A DNA stretch of 17,194 nt from Accumulibacter sp. (GCA_003538495.1 DPSD01000125.1:1-17194), one strand, 5' to 3'. Counted from the first letter of the stretch, positions 1 to 8,125 are shown. Translations and numbers: made by a program. Notes: generated from the letters alone by a model not told the origin.

Positions 1-26
1 CATACCACAGTGGACAAGGCTTCCCG

Positions 27-55
27 TTGATTTGTCGATCGCTATTGAGTATCCT
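27..55 (+). promoter_or_regulatory. Candidate sigma70-type promoter of the autotransporter gene
   Basis: A -35-like TTGATT (27-32) and a -10-like TATCCT (50-55) are separated by 17 bp, each matching 4 of 6 consensus bases. The predicted start point, near 62, would give a leader of about 40 nt before the ATG at 104. The match is moderate and the window begins just upstream, so an earlier promoter is possible. Confidence 0.3.
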
Positions 56-103
56 CGCCTGCGCAATTACACAGCCGATTGCTATCAAGCCAAGGGGTCG
101 ACG

Positions 104-3100
104 ATGATCAGCACCACGGAGCCCGGTTTGTCCGGCTGGCAGCGCAACGCTATCAGCAGTGCCGTCGCGCTCGCTTTCGCCAATGCCGTGGTGATCGCCC
201 CGGCACATGCGCAGTGCTCTGGTTCGGCAACCATTTCCAGCGCGGTATCCGCCAAGTCGCCCTGCGCCGATGCCGACTTCACGATCACTTCGTCCGGTAC
301 GGTTTCCGGAGCGGGGGTGGCAATCTCATACGACGGCGATCTCGGTCTTTCGGGGCGCTTGAGCAATCAGGGGTTGGTCCAGGCCTGGGGTAGCAAGCTG
401 GGGTACGGGCCTTACGAGTATTTTGGCGCTACCGGCGTTCTCGTCAGGGACGAACTGCTCGGCATGCTGACCAATTCCGGCGCGATCAGAGCAACCGTCA
501 GCAGCGAAGGATACTCCGAGGCTTTCGGGCTTCGCGAGAATATCTACGGTGTCCCGGCCATGTCCGGGACGCTGATCAACAGCGGCGTCCTCGAAGCTGC
601 CGCTGACGGCTCGGATGCCGAAGCGTCAGGCATCGCTTTGGGTCTGGACCTGACGGGAAAGCTCACCAACCGCGGTGCGCTCAACGCGACAGCGGCTGCG
701 ACCAGCGGCTACTCGAAAGCATTGGCGGTGCACATCTTTGGCAATCTCATCGGTACGCTGGCCAACAGTGGCGCGCTCAACGCGACAGCCACCGCCACTG
801 CCCCTGAATACTCTGGCGCTCACGCCGCCGGTGTACACATCGACGGCACCCTTGGCGGTACGCTGATCAACAACGGCACGATCAACAGTGCGGCCACCGC
901 AGCTGCCGCCGAATATTCGGGTGCTGAAGCCGCTGGTGTACACGTCGATGGTGTGCTCAGCGGGGTCCTGGCCAACAGTGGCGCAATCAGGACCGCCGCG
1001 ACTTCCACGGCTTTCGCCTACGCCACGGGGGTATCCGTCAAGGGCGATCTGAGCGGGACGCTGACCAGCAGTGGCACGATCGACGCCACGGCCGGAACCG
1101 CCAACGCCAAGTATTCTTCCTATGCGCTTGCCGCGGGCGTCTCGGTCGATGGTGACTACGGCGAGACGGCGACGATGAGCGGTACGCTGACCAATACTGG
1201 GACGATCAATGCCCGAGCGACCGACGCCCAGTATTCCGATGCCGACGGCGTGTACTTCGGGGGTGATTTCAACGGCCAGCTGACCAACAACGGCACGATC
1301 AACGCCACCGCCACTACGACTGGCACCGAGTGGTCGCAAGCCTATGCTCGTGGCGTGTCGGTCGATAGCGATGGCGGCGAGATGGCGGGGATGAGTGGCG
1401 CGCTGACCAACCGTGGCACGATCAGCGCTACGGCTGCAACGACCGGTACGGCCGGCTATTACGCTCTTGCTTATGCCGCTGGTGTGTCCATCAACAGGGC
1501 TTACAGCGGGTTTTACAGCGGTCCGACGAAGGATGCCTCGCTGACCAACAGCGGCACGATCAACGCCGCAGCAAGCTCCACCGCATATTCCGAGGCCGTC
1601 GGCGTACTGGTGGGCAGTGACCTCAGCGCCACACTGACCAACAGTGGCACGATCAACGCCACAGCAACCGCCACCTATTACCCCAAGGCCTCTGGGGTGT
1701 CGATGGACGGCCTTCAGCCTGGTGGCACGCTGCTCAACAGTGGCACGATCAACGCCACCGCCATCGGCGGCGGTGGTAGCTACCCGAGCGACGTCACGGC
1801 CTATGGCGTTCGGATTTGGCGACTCGATGGCACGCTGGTCAACAGCGGCAGGATCAGGGCCACCGCCACAGCGACTGATGACCCCTACCAGGGCGACGCC
1901 ACGGCGCATGGCGTCGACATTCTGCAGTTCGATGGTGCACTCGCCAACTCCGGACTGATTTCGGCCACGGCCAACGCAACCGGCAACAGCCAGGCTGTCG
2001 CGATTGCCGTCGGCCGCGGCGCCGGGAGGATCGACAACCTCGCCGGCGGCCTGGTTCGCGGTCATTTGCAGATTGACGGGGCGGTGCCGGTCAATAACGC
2101 CGGGAGCATCCTGATTCCGGCGCTGGACGTTGGTGGGGGTGAACGCGGAAGCCTCGCTGGCACCTTTATCAGCGACAACTACACGCAGCACGCCGGTGGC
2201 GTTCTAGAGCTGGCTGCTCAAAGCGCGTCTCGCTACGCCTCGCTGGCAGTTGGCGGAGTTGCCAACTTCGCCGACAGCAATACGCTAGCCGTGAACCTCG
2301 ATCCAGCGCATGCCCTGGTTGCCGGAGAGACGCTGGTGCATGTGGTTACCGCCGGCACGCTGACCGCCCCGAGGGGTTTCGAGATCGCGGACAACAGCGC
2401 CCTGCTGAATTTCACCCCGAAAATCGTCGACTCCGGGGCCGGTGCGCCGACGTTCATGCAAAACGGGGCAGTCGCCGGTAACGCCGTCAATCTGATCGCG
2501 GCCGACAACGCCGCCTACTGCGGCCGGACGGTTGCCAGGGCCAGGAGTGGCCCCTGCGAAGTCGCTTTCGATTCGCCGACACTCACCGTAACGCCTGCCG
2601 GTTCGATCACCGGCGCAGCTTCCGGAATCAACGTGCTGACCGGGACTTCGACGTCGATTACCACTCAGGGACTGGTCAGCGGCAGCGACTACGGCATCTA
2701 CTTCATGCGCGACGCCGTGCTCACCGGATCGCTGGTCAACAGCGGAACGATTTCGGGTGGCCGCTATTCGATCTTTGCCGACAGCACGCTCACCAACGAC
2801 AGTTCGCTGGCCAGTATCGACATCGTCGGGACCAGCGCCCGACTGGTCGGCGACGTTCACGCGCCGATGGCAACCTTCAAGGTCACCAGTGGCGCCCATT
2901 TCAGCAGCGAAGGGCAATTCAGCGTCGATACCTTCAACATCGCCGAGACCGGCGTGTTCAACATGGCGCATGGCGTCAGCGTACACAGCGCAGCTGCCTC
3001 GGCGTTCAACAACGCGGGGACGCTGGCGGTGGCCGCTGGCAAGACGGCGACGATCACCGGCAATTACACGCAGACTTCTGCTGGCGTCTTCCAGACCGCA

Positions 3101-4465
3101 GTCGCCGGCAATACCCGGTTCGGCAAGCTGGAAATCACCGGCACCGCGACCCTGCCAGCGGCGGCAAGGATCGCTGTCGATGTCGTCGGCTCGCCTGCGT
3201 TGACCAGTGGTACCGTCCTTCCCGAGGTGATCAAGGCCAGCACCCTGAACGCCTCGACATTTGCCGTAAGCGACAACAGCACGTTGTTCGACTTCAGCGC
3301 CGCGCGGAATGGCAACGCCGTCGATCTGACGATCGCGGCCAATTCGGCAAACGGCGTCCTCGACGCCGTAAGCGGCCAGGGCAATCCTGCAGGGACTGGT
3401 GCGGCGCAAGTCATCGATTCGCTCATTGCGCTGGACCCCACGGGTCCGATCAGCAGCCTCTTCCAGCCGCTGACTTCGCAGGCGCAGGTGTCGAACGCGG
3501 TCACCAACCTCTTGCCGCTGCTGCTCGGAGCGGTGCCGACTGCGATCGTCGGCAATCTCAATGCCAACGACCGTGTCATCCAGGCCCGTCATGCAGCGCG
3601 ACGTGGATTGTCCTCGGGCGACCATTTTCTCGCCAATCGCCAGTTCTGGATCAAGCCGATCGGTTCCTGGGCGAGGCAGGGCGAGGTGAATGACGTCCCG
3701 GGCTACAAGGCGAATAGTTATGGCCTGCTGCTTGGCGCCGACGGCGAGGTATCGGATCACCTGAACCTGGGGCTGGCGTTTGCTTACGCCAAGAGCGATA
3801 TCAGCCTCAGTAGTTCAGCGACCGATCAGGACGCCACAGTCAATGGCTATCGCCTGATCGGCTACGGCGAACATCAGCTCGACGAACGCATGCGCGTGGA
3901 CTTCCAGGTAGACTTTGGCGTTGGCGACACCAAGGGACGCCGTCATATCAGCTTCGCTACCGTTGATCGCATCGCCAGTTCCAATTACGACAGCTGGAAT
4001 GCGCACGCTGGCGCGGGCCTGAGCCGAGATTATCTTCTCTCACCGGCTACCACCGTCACTCCTTCGCTACGCGCCGACTATGTCTACTTCCGTGCGGACG
4101 GTTACAGTGAAACCGGTGCGGGCGCACTGAACCTGATGGTCAAGCCACAAACGCTCGAACAGTTCGTGTTGTTTGGCAACGCCAAGCTGACGCAAGCCCT
4201 GACGCCAAACACCACGCTGATCGCGAATCTCGGCGCCGGTTACGACACCATGGCCCGACAAACCTCGATCGTTTCGGCATTTGCCGGTGGCGGTGCGCAA
4301 TTTACCACCCGTGGTCTCGATCTTGCCCCGTGGATCGTACGTGGCGGTATCGGTCTGGTGGTCAATGACAGCAAGGCGATGGAGCTTGCGCTGCGCTACG
4401 ACTTCGAGGCCCGCGAGTCGTACATCAACAACACCGCCTCGGTCAGACTTCAGATGCCATTCTGA
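104..4465 (+). CDS. Type V (classical) autotransporter, repeat-rich adhesin-like passenger
   Basis: I chose the ATG at 104 because AAGGGG (92-97) lies 6 nt upstream and a signal peptide follows directly; an in-frame TTG at 32 would put 24 extra residues before that signal. The protein is 1453 aa. Residues 1-36 form a signal peptide ending AHA before Q37. Residues about 122-623 hold 15 degenerate copies of a beta-helix repeat of the type LTNSGTINATA. Residues about 690-800 and 987-1080 are two related terminal modules. A helical linker (about 1131-1175) leads to a barrel from FWIKP (1181) to the C-terminal MPF, the usual outer-membrane signature. By family knowledge, the barrel inserts in the outer membrane and the passenger is exported to the surface. 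I see no serine protease or lipase motif in the passenger, so adhesion or autoaggregation is an inference. Unusually, it has two Cys pairs, C38/C54 and C806/C818. No neighbour suggests a partner. Confidence 0.92.
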   Translation: MISTTEPGLSGWQRNAISSAVALAFANAVVIAPAHAQCSGSATISSAVSAKSPCADADFTITSSGTVSGAGVAISYDGDLGLSGRLSNQGLVQAWGSKLGYGPYEYFGATGVLVRDELLGMLTNSGAIRATVSSEGYSEAFGLRENIYGVPAMSGTLINSGVLEAAADGSDAEASGIALGLDLTGKLTNRGALNATAAATSGYSKALAVHIFGNLIGTLANSGALNATATATAPEYSGAHAAGVHIDGTLGGTLINNGTINSAATAAAAEYSGAEAAGVHVDGVLSGVLANSGAIRTAATSTAFAYATGVSVKGDLSGTLTSSGTIDATAGTANAKYSSYALAAGVSVDGDYGETATMSGTLTNTGTINARATDAQYSDADGVYFGGDFNGQLTNNGTINATATTTGTEWSQAYARGVSVDSDGGEMAGMSGALTNRGTISATAATTGTAGYYALAYAAGVSINRAYSGFYSGPTKDASLTNSGTINAAASSTAYSEAVGVLVGSDLSATLTNSGTINATATATYYPKASGVSMDGLQPGGTLLNSGTINATAIGGGGSYPSDVTAYGVRIWRLDGTLVNSGRIRATATATDDPYQGDATAHGVDILQFDGALANSGLISATANATGNSQAVAIAVGRGAGRIDNLAGGLVRGHLQIDGAVPVNNAGSILIPALDVGGGERGSLAGTFISDNYTQHAGGVLELAAQSASRYASLAVGGVANFADSNTLAVNLDPAHALVAGETLVHVVTAGTLTAPRGFEIADNSALLNFTPKIVDSGAGAPTFMQNGAVAGNAVNLIAADNAAYCGRTVARARSGPCEVAFDSPTLTVTPAGSITGAASGINVLTGTSTSITTQGLVSGSDYGIYFMRDAVLTGSLVNSGTISGGRYSIFADSTLTNDSSLASIDIVGTSARLVGDVHAPMATFKVTSGAHFSSEGQFSVDTFNIAETGVFNMAHGVSVHSAAASAFNNAGTLAVAAGKTATITGNYTQTSAGVFQTAVAGNTRFGKLEITGTATLPAAARIAVDVVGSPALTSGTVLPEVIKASTLNASTFAVSDNSTLFDFSAARNGNAVDLTIAANSANGVLDAVSGQGNPAGTGAAQVIDSLIALDPTGPISSLFQPLTSQAQVSNAVTNLLPLLLGAVPTAIVGNLNANDRVIQARHAARRGLSSGDHFLANRQFWIKPIGSWARQGEVNDVPGYKANSYGLLLGADGEVSDHLNLGLAFAYAKSDISLSSSATDQDATVNGYRLIGYGEHQLDERMRVDFQVDFGVGDTKGRRHISFATVDRIASSNYDSWNAHAGAGLSRDYLLSPATTVTPSLRADYVYFRADGYSETGAGALNLMVKPQTLEQFVLFGNAKLTQALTPNTTLIANLGAGYDTMARQTSIVSAFAGGGAQFTTRGLDLAPWIVRGGIGLVVNDSKAMELALRYDFEARESYINNTASVRLQMPF
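467..1972 (+). repeat. Array of 15 degenerate in-frame passenger repeats
   Basis: Fifteen copies of a motif like L(T/A/I/V)N(S/N/R)G(T/A)I(N/R)ATA occur between residues 122 and about 623 of the autotransporter. They are separated by segments of about 20-38 residues that often follow YSxAxGVxVDGxLxGT. The copies are also similar at DNA level: a 24-nt word ending in GGCACGATCAACGCCAC is identical at 1639-1662 and 1735-1758, with close variants at about 1550-1567 and 1290-1310. One more copy (LVNSGTISGG) lies in the second module near nt 2740. Confidence 0.85.
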
Positions 4466-4467
4466 TC

Positions 4468-4866
4468 GGACGTATCGCGTGGGCCGAGGAGCGCCTGACG
4501 CGCGGCAAGCTGGAGAAAGTCAGTGAGATTCTTGCCGGCAAGTTCGATCTCAAACCGCGCTACCCCGAACGATCGCGCTTTCACCTGACCAAGGTGTTTG
4601 CCTTTCACAGCCTGGTCGCGCGCCACTTCCACGCCCAGGGCAATCAGCAGCAGGCGCAGCGACCGCATGAGCTGGTTTGCCAGCTGGACCCGCAGCACCC
4701 GAGTACCCGGGTGCTTGCCAGCATCCTCAATCCTTCGCGGCTGGCGGGTGGCTGCGGGACGAACTGCAGCGGCGTTGATCCCCGGGCCGGCGCCCTACCC
4801 GCCGTGCGGCCGTCGGCGTCAGGCGTCATGACGATCGCTTCACCGCGAACTTGCGCTGTGGAATAA
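4468..4866 (+). pseudogene. Possible 3' remnant of a lost gene (coding-like, no start)
   Basis: This stretch fills most of the 475-bp gap between the autotransporter stop and tpx. In one frame it is open through to TAA at 4864-4866, and its first part has a protein-like composition: GRIAWAEERLTRGKLEK, then KFDLKPRYPERSRFHLTK and FHSLVARHFHAQGNQQQ, up to about ILNPS at 4737. The A/R/Q-rich helical look resembles the C-terminal TPR-like tail of a larger protein. There is no start codon with a ribosome site, and the upstream frame runs into the autotransporter, so it looks truncated. After 4737 the translation loses any protein-like character. I cannot name the parent gene, and chance openness in GC-rich DNA is a real alternative. 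Confidence 0.35.
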
Positions 4867-4867
4867 T
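4839..4867 (+). promoter_or_regulatory. Candidate tpx promoter with extended -10
   Basis: TTCACC (4839-4844, 4 of 6 consensus) and AATAAT (4862-4867, 5 of 6) are separated by 17 bp, and a TG at 4859-4860 makes an extended -10. Transcription would start near 4874, giving a leader of about 66 nt before the tpx ATG. No OxyR-type or other stress operator is evident by eye. Confidence 0.5.
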
Positions 4868-4940
4868 GCCCAACGACCGCTGGCCAGAGGTCAGCAGCGT
4901 CGCGGATTTCCCGAGACGCCAATCCCGATGAGGAATCATG

Positions 4941-5444
4941 ATGACGAGCACAGTGACGCTAGGCGGCAACCCGTTTCAGGTCAACGGCGATTTTCCGCAA
5001 AATGGGCAGACGGCGCCCGCTTTCACGCTGGTCGGCAAGGATCTCGCCGACGTTTCGCTAAGCAGCTTTGCCGGCCAGCGCAAAGTGCTGAACATCTTTC
5101 CCAGCGTCGATACGCCGACCTGTGCGACTTCGGTGCGCAAGTTCAACGAGCGCGCGAGCGCTCTGGCCAACACCGTCGTGCTGTGCATTTCGGCCGACCT
5201 GCCGTTCGCCCTGAGCCGCTTCTGTGGCGCGGAGGGTCTGGACTCGGTGGTCACGCTGTCGACCATGCGCGGCCGCGAGTTTCTCGAGGACTACGGCGTT
5301 GCCTTGAACAACGGCCCGCTGGCTGGCCTGGCGGCACGCGCGGTGGTGGTGCTCGATGGCAGTGACCGGGTCTTGCACAGTCAGCTGGTTGCCGAGATCA
5401 AGGACGAACCCGACTACGAGGCGGCGATCCAGGCGCTCGCCTGA
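4941..5444 (+). CDS. tpx: Thiol peroxidase Tpx (atypical 2-Cys peroxiredoxin)
   Basis: Tpx reduces hydrogen peroxide and alkyl hydroperoxides in the cell, with thioredoxin as the reductant. Two adjacent ATGs are possible (4938, 4941). I prefer 4941, since AGGA (4931-4934) is then 6 nt away and the peroxidatic and resolving cysteines fall at C61 (in [10 protein letters not shown]) and C95 (in SRFCG), the positions known for E. coli Tpx. The third family cysteine, in [11 protein letters not shown], is also present at C82. The length of 167 aa is normal. It appears to be a single-gene unit: its own promoter candidate lies upstream, and a 108-bp gap containing a palindrome separates it from the regulator downstream. 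Confidence 0.97.
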   Translation: MTSTVTLGGNPFQVNGDFPQNGQTAPAFTLVGKDLADVSLSSFAGQRKVLNIFPSVDTPTCATSVRKFNERASALANTVVLCISADLPFALSRFCGAEGLDSVVTLSTMRGREFLEDYGVALNNGPLAGLAARAVVVLDGSDRVLHSQLVAEIKDEPDYEAAIQALA

Positions 5445-5493
5445 GGCCAAGGCGTCGATCCGATCCACGCGCGGTCGACCATCGCTGTCTCGC

Positions 5494-5508
5494 CCGCGGT
5501 GACCGCGG
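5494..5508. promoter_or_regulatory. Perfect 15-bp palindrome, possible operator of the IclR-type gene
   Basis: CCGCGGT-G-ACCGCGG is a perfect inverted repeat with 7-bp arms and a 1-bp centre, ending 44 bp before the regulator's ATG. A one-base loop and no following T-run argue against a terminator. IclR-family regulators commonly bind short palindromes of about this length in front of their own genes. The surrounding DNA is GC-rich, which raises the chance of coincidence. Confidence 0.35.
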
Positions 5509-5552
5509 CCGGCAGCCAGCGGCGTAACACCATCATCACGTGAAGCAGGCCA

Positions 5553-6434
5553 ATGACCGAAACCAACAGCACCGAGCTCGCGCGCCAGCGGCAAGGCATT
5601 CAGTCGATCGAAGTCGGCACGCGCCTGCTGCGCGCCCTGGCCGCCAGTCAACGGTCGATGATGCTGCGCGACGTGGCGCGCAACGCCGGCATGCCGGCAG
5701 CCAAGGCTCGTCGCTACCTGGTCAGTTTCATGCGCATGGGGCTGGTCGAGCAGGATGCCAATACCGGGCGCTACGATCTCGGTGAGTTTTCGCTCGAACT
5801 GGGGCTGGCCAGCCTGGCGCGGCTCGATCCGGTGCGCCTCGCCGGGCCGGTGCTCGACGACCTCTGCGAGCAGATCGGCGCAACGGTCGCGCTGGCGATG
5901 TGGGGCAACCACGGGGCGACCTGCGTGCGCTGGGTCGAGGCCGGTGGCGCGGTTACCGTCACCCTGCGCACTGGCGTCGTCCTGCCGCTGACCACCTCGG
6001 CTACCGGGCTGGCCTTTTCCGCCTTCTACCGCTCGCCATACCTGAAGAGAATGCTCGAGGCCGAGGTGCGGGCGATTGCCGAGGCGGCGGGAACGACGCC
6101 GGCAGCGGAGACCGCCGAACTCGTGCTGCGCCTCGACGAAATCCGTCGCCACGGTATTGCGCGCGCGTCGGGCAGCATGACGCCGGGGATCAACGGCTGC
6201 AGCGCACCGGTCTTCGGCCACACCGGCCGGATGGTCGCCGCGGTGACTTCGCTGGGCCTCATCGGCGGCTTCGACATCGACTGGGATAGCCCGATTGCCC
6301 AGGGCACCCGGGAAGCGGCGGCAACACTTTCGCGGCGGCTCGGCTATGGCGGCAGCGACAGCGGTGCGGAGCAGCAGACACCGCATCCGCCCCGTGTAGA
6401 CACGCAAGCCGCTGGCGATGGTCTGGCTGGGTGA
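5553..6434 (+). CDS. IclR-family transcriptional regulator
   Basis: The protein has 293 aa. Residues about 15-75 form the winged helix-turn-helix: QSIEVGTRLLRALA, then LRDVARNAGMPAAKARRYL and a wing ending GRYDLG. Residues about 85-255 form the effector domain, with LDDLCEQIGATVALAMW, TTSATGLAF and GINGCSAPVF, all at the usual family places. The ATG at 5553 follows AGCAGG (5544-5549). The final 30 or so residues (after RRLGYGG) are low-complexity and go beyond the usual domain end. By family knowledge it binds DNA as a dimer or tetramer and responds to a small, often aromatic or carboxylic, ligand. Neither the ligand nor the target can be read from the sequence; no catabolic genes lie nearby. 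The palindrome at 5494-5508 may be its own operator. Confidence 0.9.
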   Translation: MTETNSTELARQRQGIQSIEVGTRLLRALAASQRSMMLRDVARNAGMPAAKARRYLVSFMRMGLVEQDANTGRYDLGEFSLELGLASLARLDPVRLAGPVLDDLCEQIGATVALAMWGNHGATCVRWVEAGGAVTVTLRTGVVLPLTTSATGLAFSAFYRSPYLKRMLEAEVRAIAEAAGTTPAAETAELVLRLDEIRRHGIARASGSMTPGINGCSAPVFGHTGRMVAAVTSLGLIGGFDIDWDSPIAQGTREAAATLSRRLGYGGSDSGAEQQTPHPPRVDTQAAGDGLAG

Positions 6435-6684
6435 TTGCCGGCCGGGGTGCGGCGCCTGCTGCATCGCGCCCTCGGTCACCACGGCGATGCCAGGCCATCC
6501 CGACGGCAAAGGGGCTGGCGAAACCTGCGCGAATCTGACCGCCGACCGGCGTTGCCGCTTGTGGGGTCGCGCCGAGCGGCCGCCGTTTTGTGCCGGACTG
6601 CGGCCGTCGGAAGAGATGTGCGGCGAGAATCGACAGCAGGCGATGGTCTGGTTGTCGGCTCTGGAACAGGCAACCCGACCCTGA
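6418..6684 (+). CDS. YeiW-like (UPF0153 / YkgJ-type) cysteine-cluster protein
   Basis: This 88-aa protein has eight cysteines: C7, C11, C14 and C15 in CRPGCGACC, then C37, C46, C58 and C68. The order CRPGCGACCIAPS, then PGHPDGKGAGETC, RCRLWGRAERPPFCAGLRPS and EMCGENRQQAM closely follows my memory of E. coli YeiW and its many proteobacterial relatives. The family is described as a putative zinc- or iron-chelating domain with no settled function. The ATG at 6418 overlaps the end of the IclR gene by 17 bp in another frame, and no good ribosome site precedes it, so translation may be coupled to that gene. No other start in this frame would keep the first cysteine. Confidence 0.9.
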   Translation: MVWLGDCRPGCGACCIAPSVTTAMPGHPDGKGAGETCANLTADRRCRLWGRAERPPFCAGLRPSEEMCGENRQQAMVWLSALEQATRP

Positions 6685-6685
6685 G

Positions 6686-6694
6686 TGCTAGAAT
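6686..6694 (+). promoter_or_regulatory. Candidate extended -10 promoter for uppP
   Basis: TGcTAGAAT (6686-6694) is an extended -10 match: TG, one base, then TAGAAT with 5 of 6 consensus bases. It sits just after the YeiW-like stop codon. No convincing -35 is seen at 16-18 bp upstream. Start near 6701 would give a leader of about 18 nt before the GTG at 6719. It may be the head promoter for the dense plus-strand gene run that follows. Confidence 0.45.
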
Positions 6695-6718
6695 GCGACT
6701 TTTTGCTGAAAGTCGCGC

Positions 6719-7543
6719 GTGGACCTGCTGCTGCTCCTGAAAGCCCTGATTCTCGGCGTCGTCGAAGGCGTCACCGAGTTTCTGCCGGTATCGTCGACCG
6801 GTCACCTGATCCTCGCCGGTGCGCTGCTCGATTTCAACGACGAACGCGGCAAGCTGTTCGAGATCGTCATCCAGTCCGGCGCCATCCTGGCGGTCTGCTG
6901 GGAGTTCCGGGCGAAGATCATGCAGGTGCTGCGTGGGCTGCCGAGCGAGCGCGGCGCACAGCGGTTTGCGCTCAATGTGCTGGTCGCATTCCTGCCGCTG
7001 GCGATCATCGGCCTGCTCTTCGGCAAAGCGATCAAGGCTTCGCTGTTCAACCCGCCGGTAGTGGCCACCGCCTTCATCGTCGGTGGTTTGATCATTCTCT
7101 GGGCCGAACGCCGCGAGCATCGCATCCGCGTCGAGTCGGTCGACGATCTGTCGCTGAGCGATGCCTTCAAACTAGGCTGCGCGCAGGCACTGGCGCTGAT
7201 TCCAGGAACTTCGCGATCGGGAGCGACGATCATCGGCGGTCTGCTGTTCGGACTGTCGCGCCGCGCCGCCACCGAGTTTTCCTTCTTCCTGGCGATCCCG
7301 ACGCTGATCGGCGCGACCTGCTATCAACTCTACAAGGAGCGCGCACTGCTCGCGCTGGACGACCTGGGCATGTGGGTCGTCGGCTTCGTCGCCGCGTTTG
7401 TCTCGGCGTTCTGGGCAGTGCGCGGGTTGCTGCGTTACATCAGCACGCACGATTTCTCGATCTTCGCCTGGTATCGCATCGCTTTCGGCATCGTTGTGCT
7501 GTTGACCTGGCATTACGGCGCCGTTTCCTGGACCAGCGGCTGA
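6719..7543 (+). CDS. uppP: Undecaprenyl-diphosphatase UppP (BacA)
   Basis: UppP removes a phosphate from undecaprenyl diphosphate, recycling the lipid carrier for peptidoglycan and other envelope polymers; overexpression is known to give bacitracin resistance. The 274-aa integral membrane protein has the two family motifs: E16-GVT-E20 followed by PVSSTGH (H29), and PGTSRSGAT (162-170, with R166 as the expected catalytic arginine). Hydrophobic segments run across its length (about 88-102, 115-129, 153-162, 190-203, 215-235, 250-266). The start is GTG at 6719, since [17 protein letters not shown] matches the usual N-terminus and no ATG is available. The next gene starts 1 bp after its stop, suggesting an operon. 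Confidence 0.97.
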   Translation: MDLLLLLKALILGVVEGVTEFLPVSSTGHLILAGALLDFNDERGKLFEIVIQSGAILAVCWEFRAKIMQVLRGLPSERGAQRFALNVLVAFLPLAIIGLLFGKAIKASLFNPPVVATAFIVGGLIILWAERREHRIRVESVDDLSLSDAFKLGCAQALALIPGTSRSGATIIGGLLFGLSRRAATEFSFFLAIPTLIGATCYQLYKERALLALDDLGMWVVGFVAAFVSAFWAVRGLLRYISTHDFSIFAWYRIAFGIVVLLTWHYGAVSWTSG

Positions 7544-7544
7544 G

Positions 7545-8117
7545 ATGGACGTTCCGCGAATCATTTACCTGCATGGCTTCTGCTCGTCGCCGGCCTCATG
7601 GAAGGCGAGATTGCTCGGTGAAGCGCTGAATGGCGCTGGTCTGGGCGATCGCTTCGCCTGCCCGGTGCTGTCACCGGTGCCGTTGGCGGCGATTGCCTGC
7701 GTCGAGGCGCTGCTGGCCAGCAACGACGGCCCGACGACGCTGGTCGGTAGCTCGCTCGGCGGTTACTACGCGACCTGGCTGGCCGAAAAACACGACCTGC
7801 GAGCGGCCCTGATCAACCCCGCGGTGATGGTCCCCGAACAGCTTGCCGGTCTGGTCGGCACCCACACCAATTTTCACAGCGGCCAGCGTTTCGAGTTCAC
7901 CACCGAGCACCTCGAACAACTGCATCTGCTCGACCCTGCGCGCGTCATGCCGTCACGCTACCTGTTGCTGGCCGAGACCGGCGACGAAGTGCTCGACTAC
8001 CGCAAGGCCGTCCGGCGCTACGCCGGGTGCCGGCAGCTGATCGTCGAAGGCGGTGATCACAGCTTCACGCGCTTCCCCGAGTTCCTGCCGCAAATCATTG
8101 AATTCTGCGGGTTATAA
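7545..8117 (+). CDS. YqiA/YcfP-family alpha/beta-hydrolase (esterase)
   Basis: This 190-aa protein begins with the family's IIYLHGFCSSPASWKA and carries the nucleophile elbow GSSLGGYYA (S70). D147 in ETGDEVLDYR and H172 in EGGDHSFTRF would complete the catalytic triad. These match E. coli YqiA, a small esterase active on short acyl esters with an unknown natural substrate. The ATG at 7545 starts 1 bp after the uppP stop, so the two are probably co-translated. In E. coli, yqiA lies near parE, so the uppP linkage does not define a role. Its TAA stop is part of a consensus -10 hexamer for the gene downstream. Confidence 0.93.
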   Translation: MDVPRIIYLHGFCSSPASWKARLLGEALNGAGLGDRFACPVLSPVPLAAIACVEALLASNDGPTTLVGSSLGGYYATWLAEKHDLRAALINPAVMVPEQLAGLVGTHTNFHSGQRFEFTTEHLEQLHLLDPARVMPSRYLLLAETGDEVLDYRKAVRRYAGCRQLIVEGGDHSFTRFPEFLPQIIEFCGL

Positions 8118-8118
8118 T
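8113..8118 (+). promoter_or_regulatory. Consensus -10 hexamer overlapping the YqiA-like stop codon
   Basis: A perfect TATAAT lies 7 bp before the ATG at 8126. If used, transcription would start at about 8125-8126, making a leaderless or nearly leaderless message for the RNase gene. No -35 match is seen at the normal distance (TTGAAT at 8098-8103 is only 9 bp away) and no TG extension is present, so the hexamer may be chance. Confidence 0.3.
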
Positions 8119-8125
8119 CGCCTTG

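Noticed and set aside
626..2191. 521-codon open frame on the minus strand across the autotransporter repeats
   Set aside because: It mirrors the repeated codons of the plus-strand gene, gives an Arg/Gly/Val-rich translation without motifs, and has no ribosome site. Repetition of a stop-free unit keeps the antisense frame open.
2285..3760. 491-codon minus-strand frame under the second autotransporter module
   Set aside because: The composition is Arg/Asp/Gly-rich with no recognisable domain, and the plus strand is clearly the coding one.
5058..6509. 483-codon minus-strand frame across tpx and the IclR-type gene
   Set aside because: It overlaps two well-supported genes and has the His/Arg/Gln-rich look of antisense reading in GC-rich DNA.
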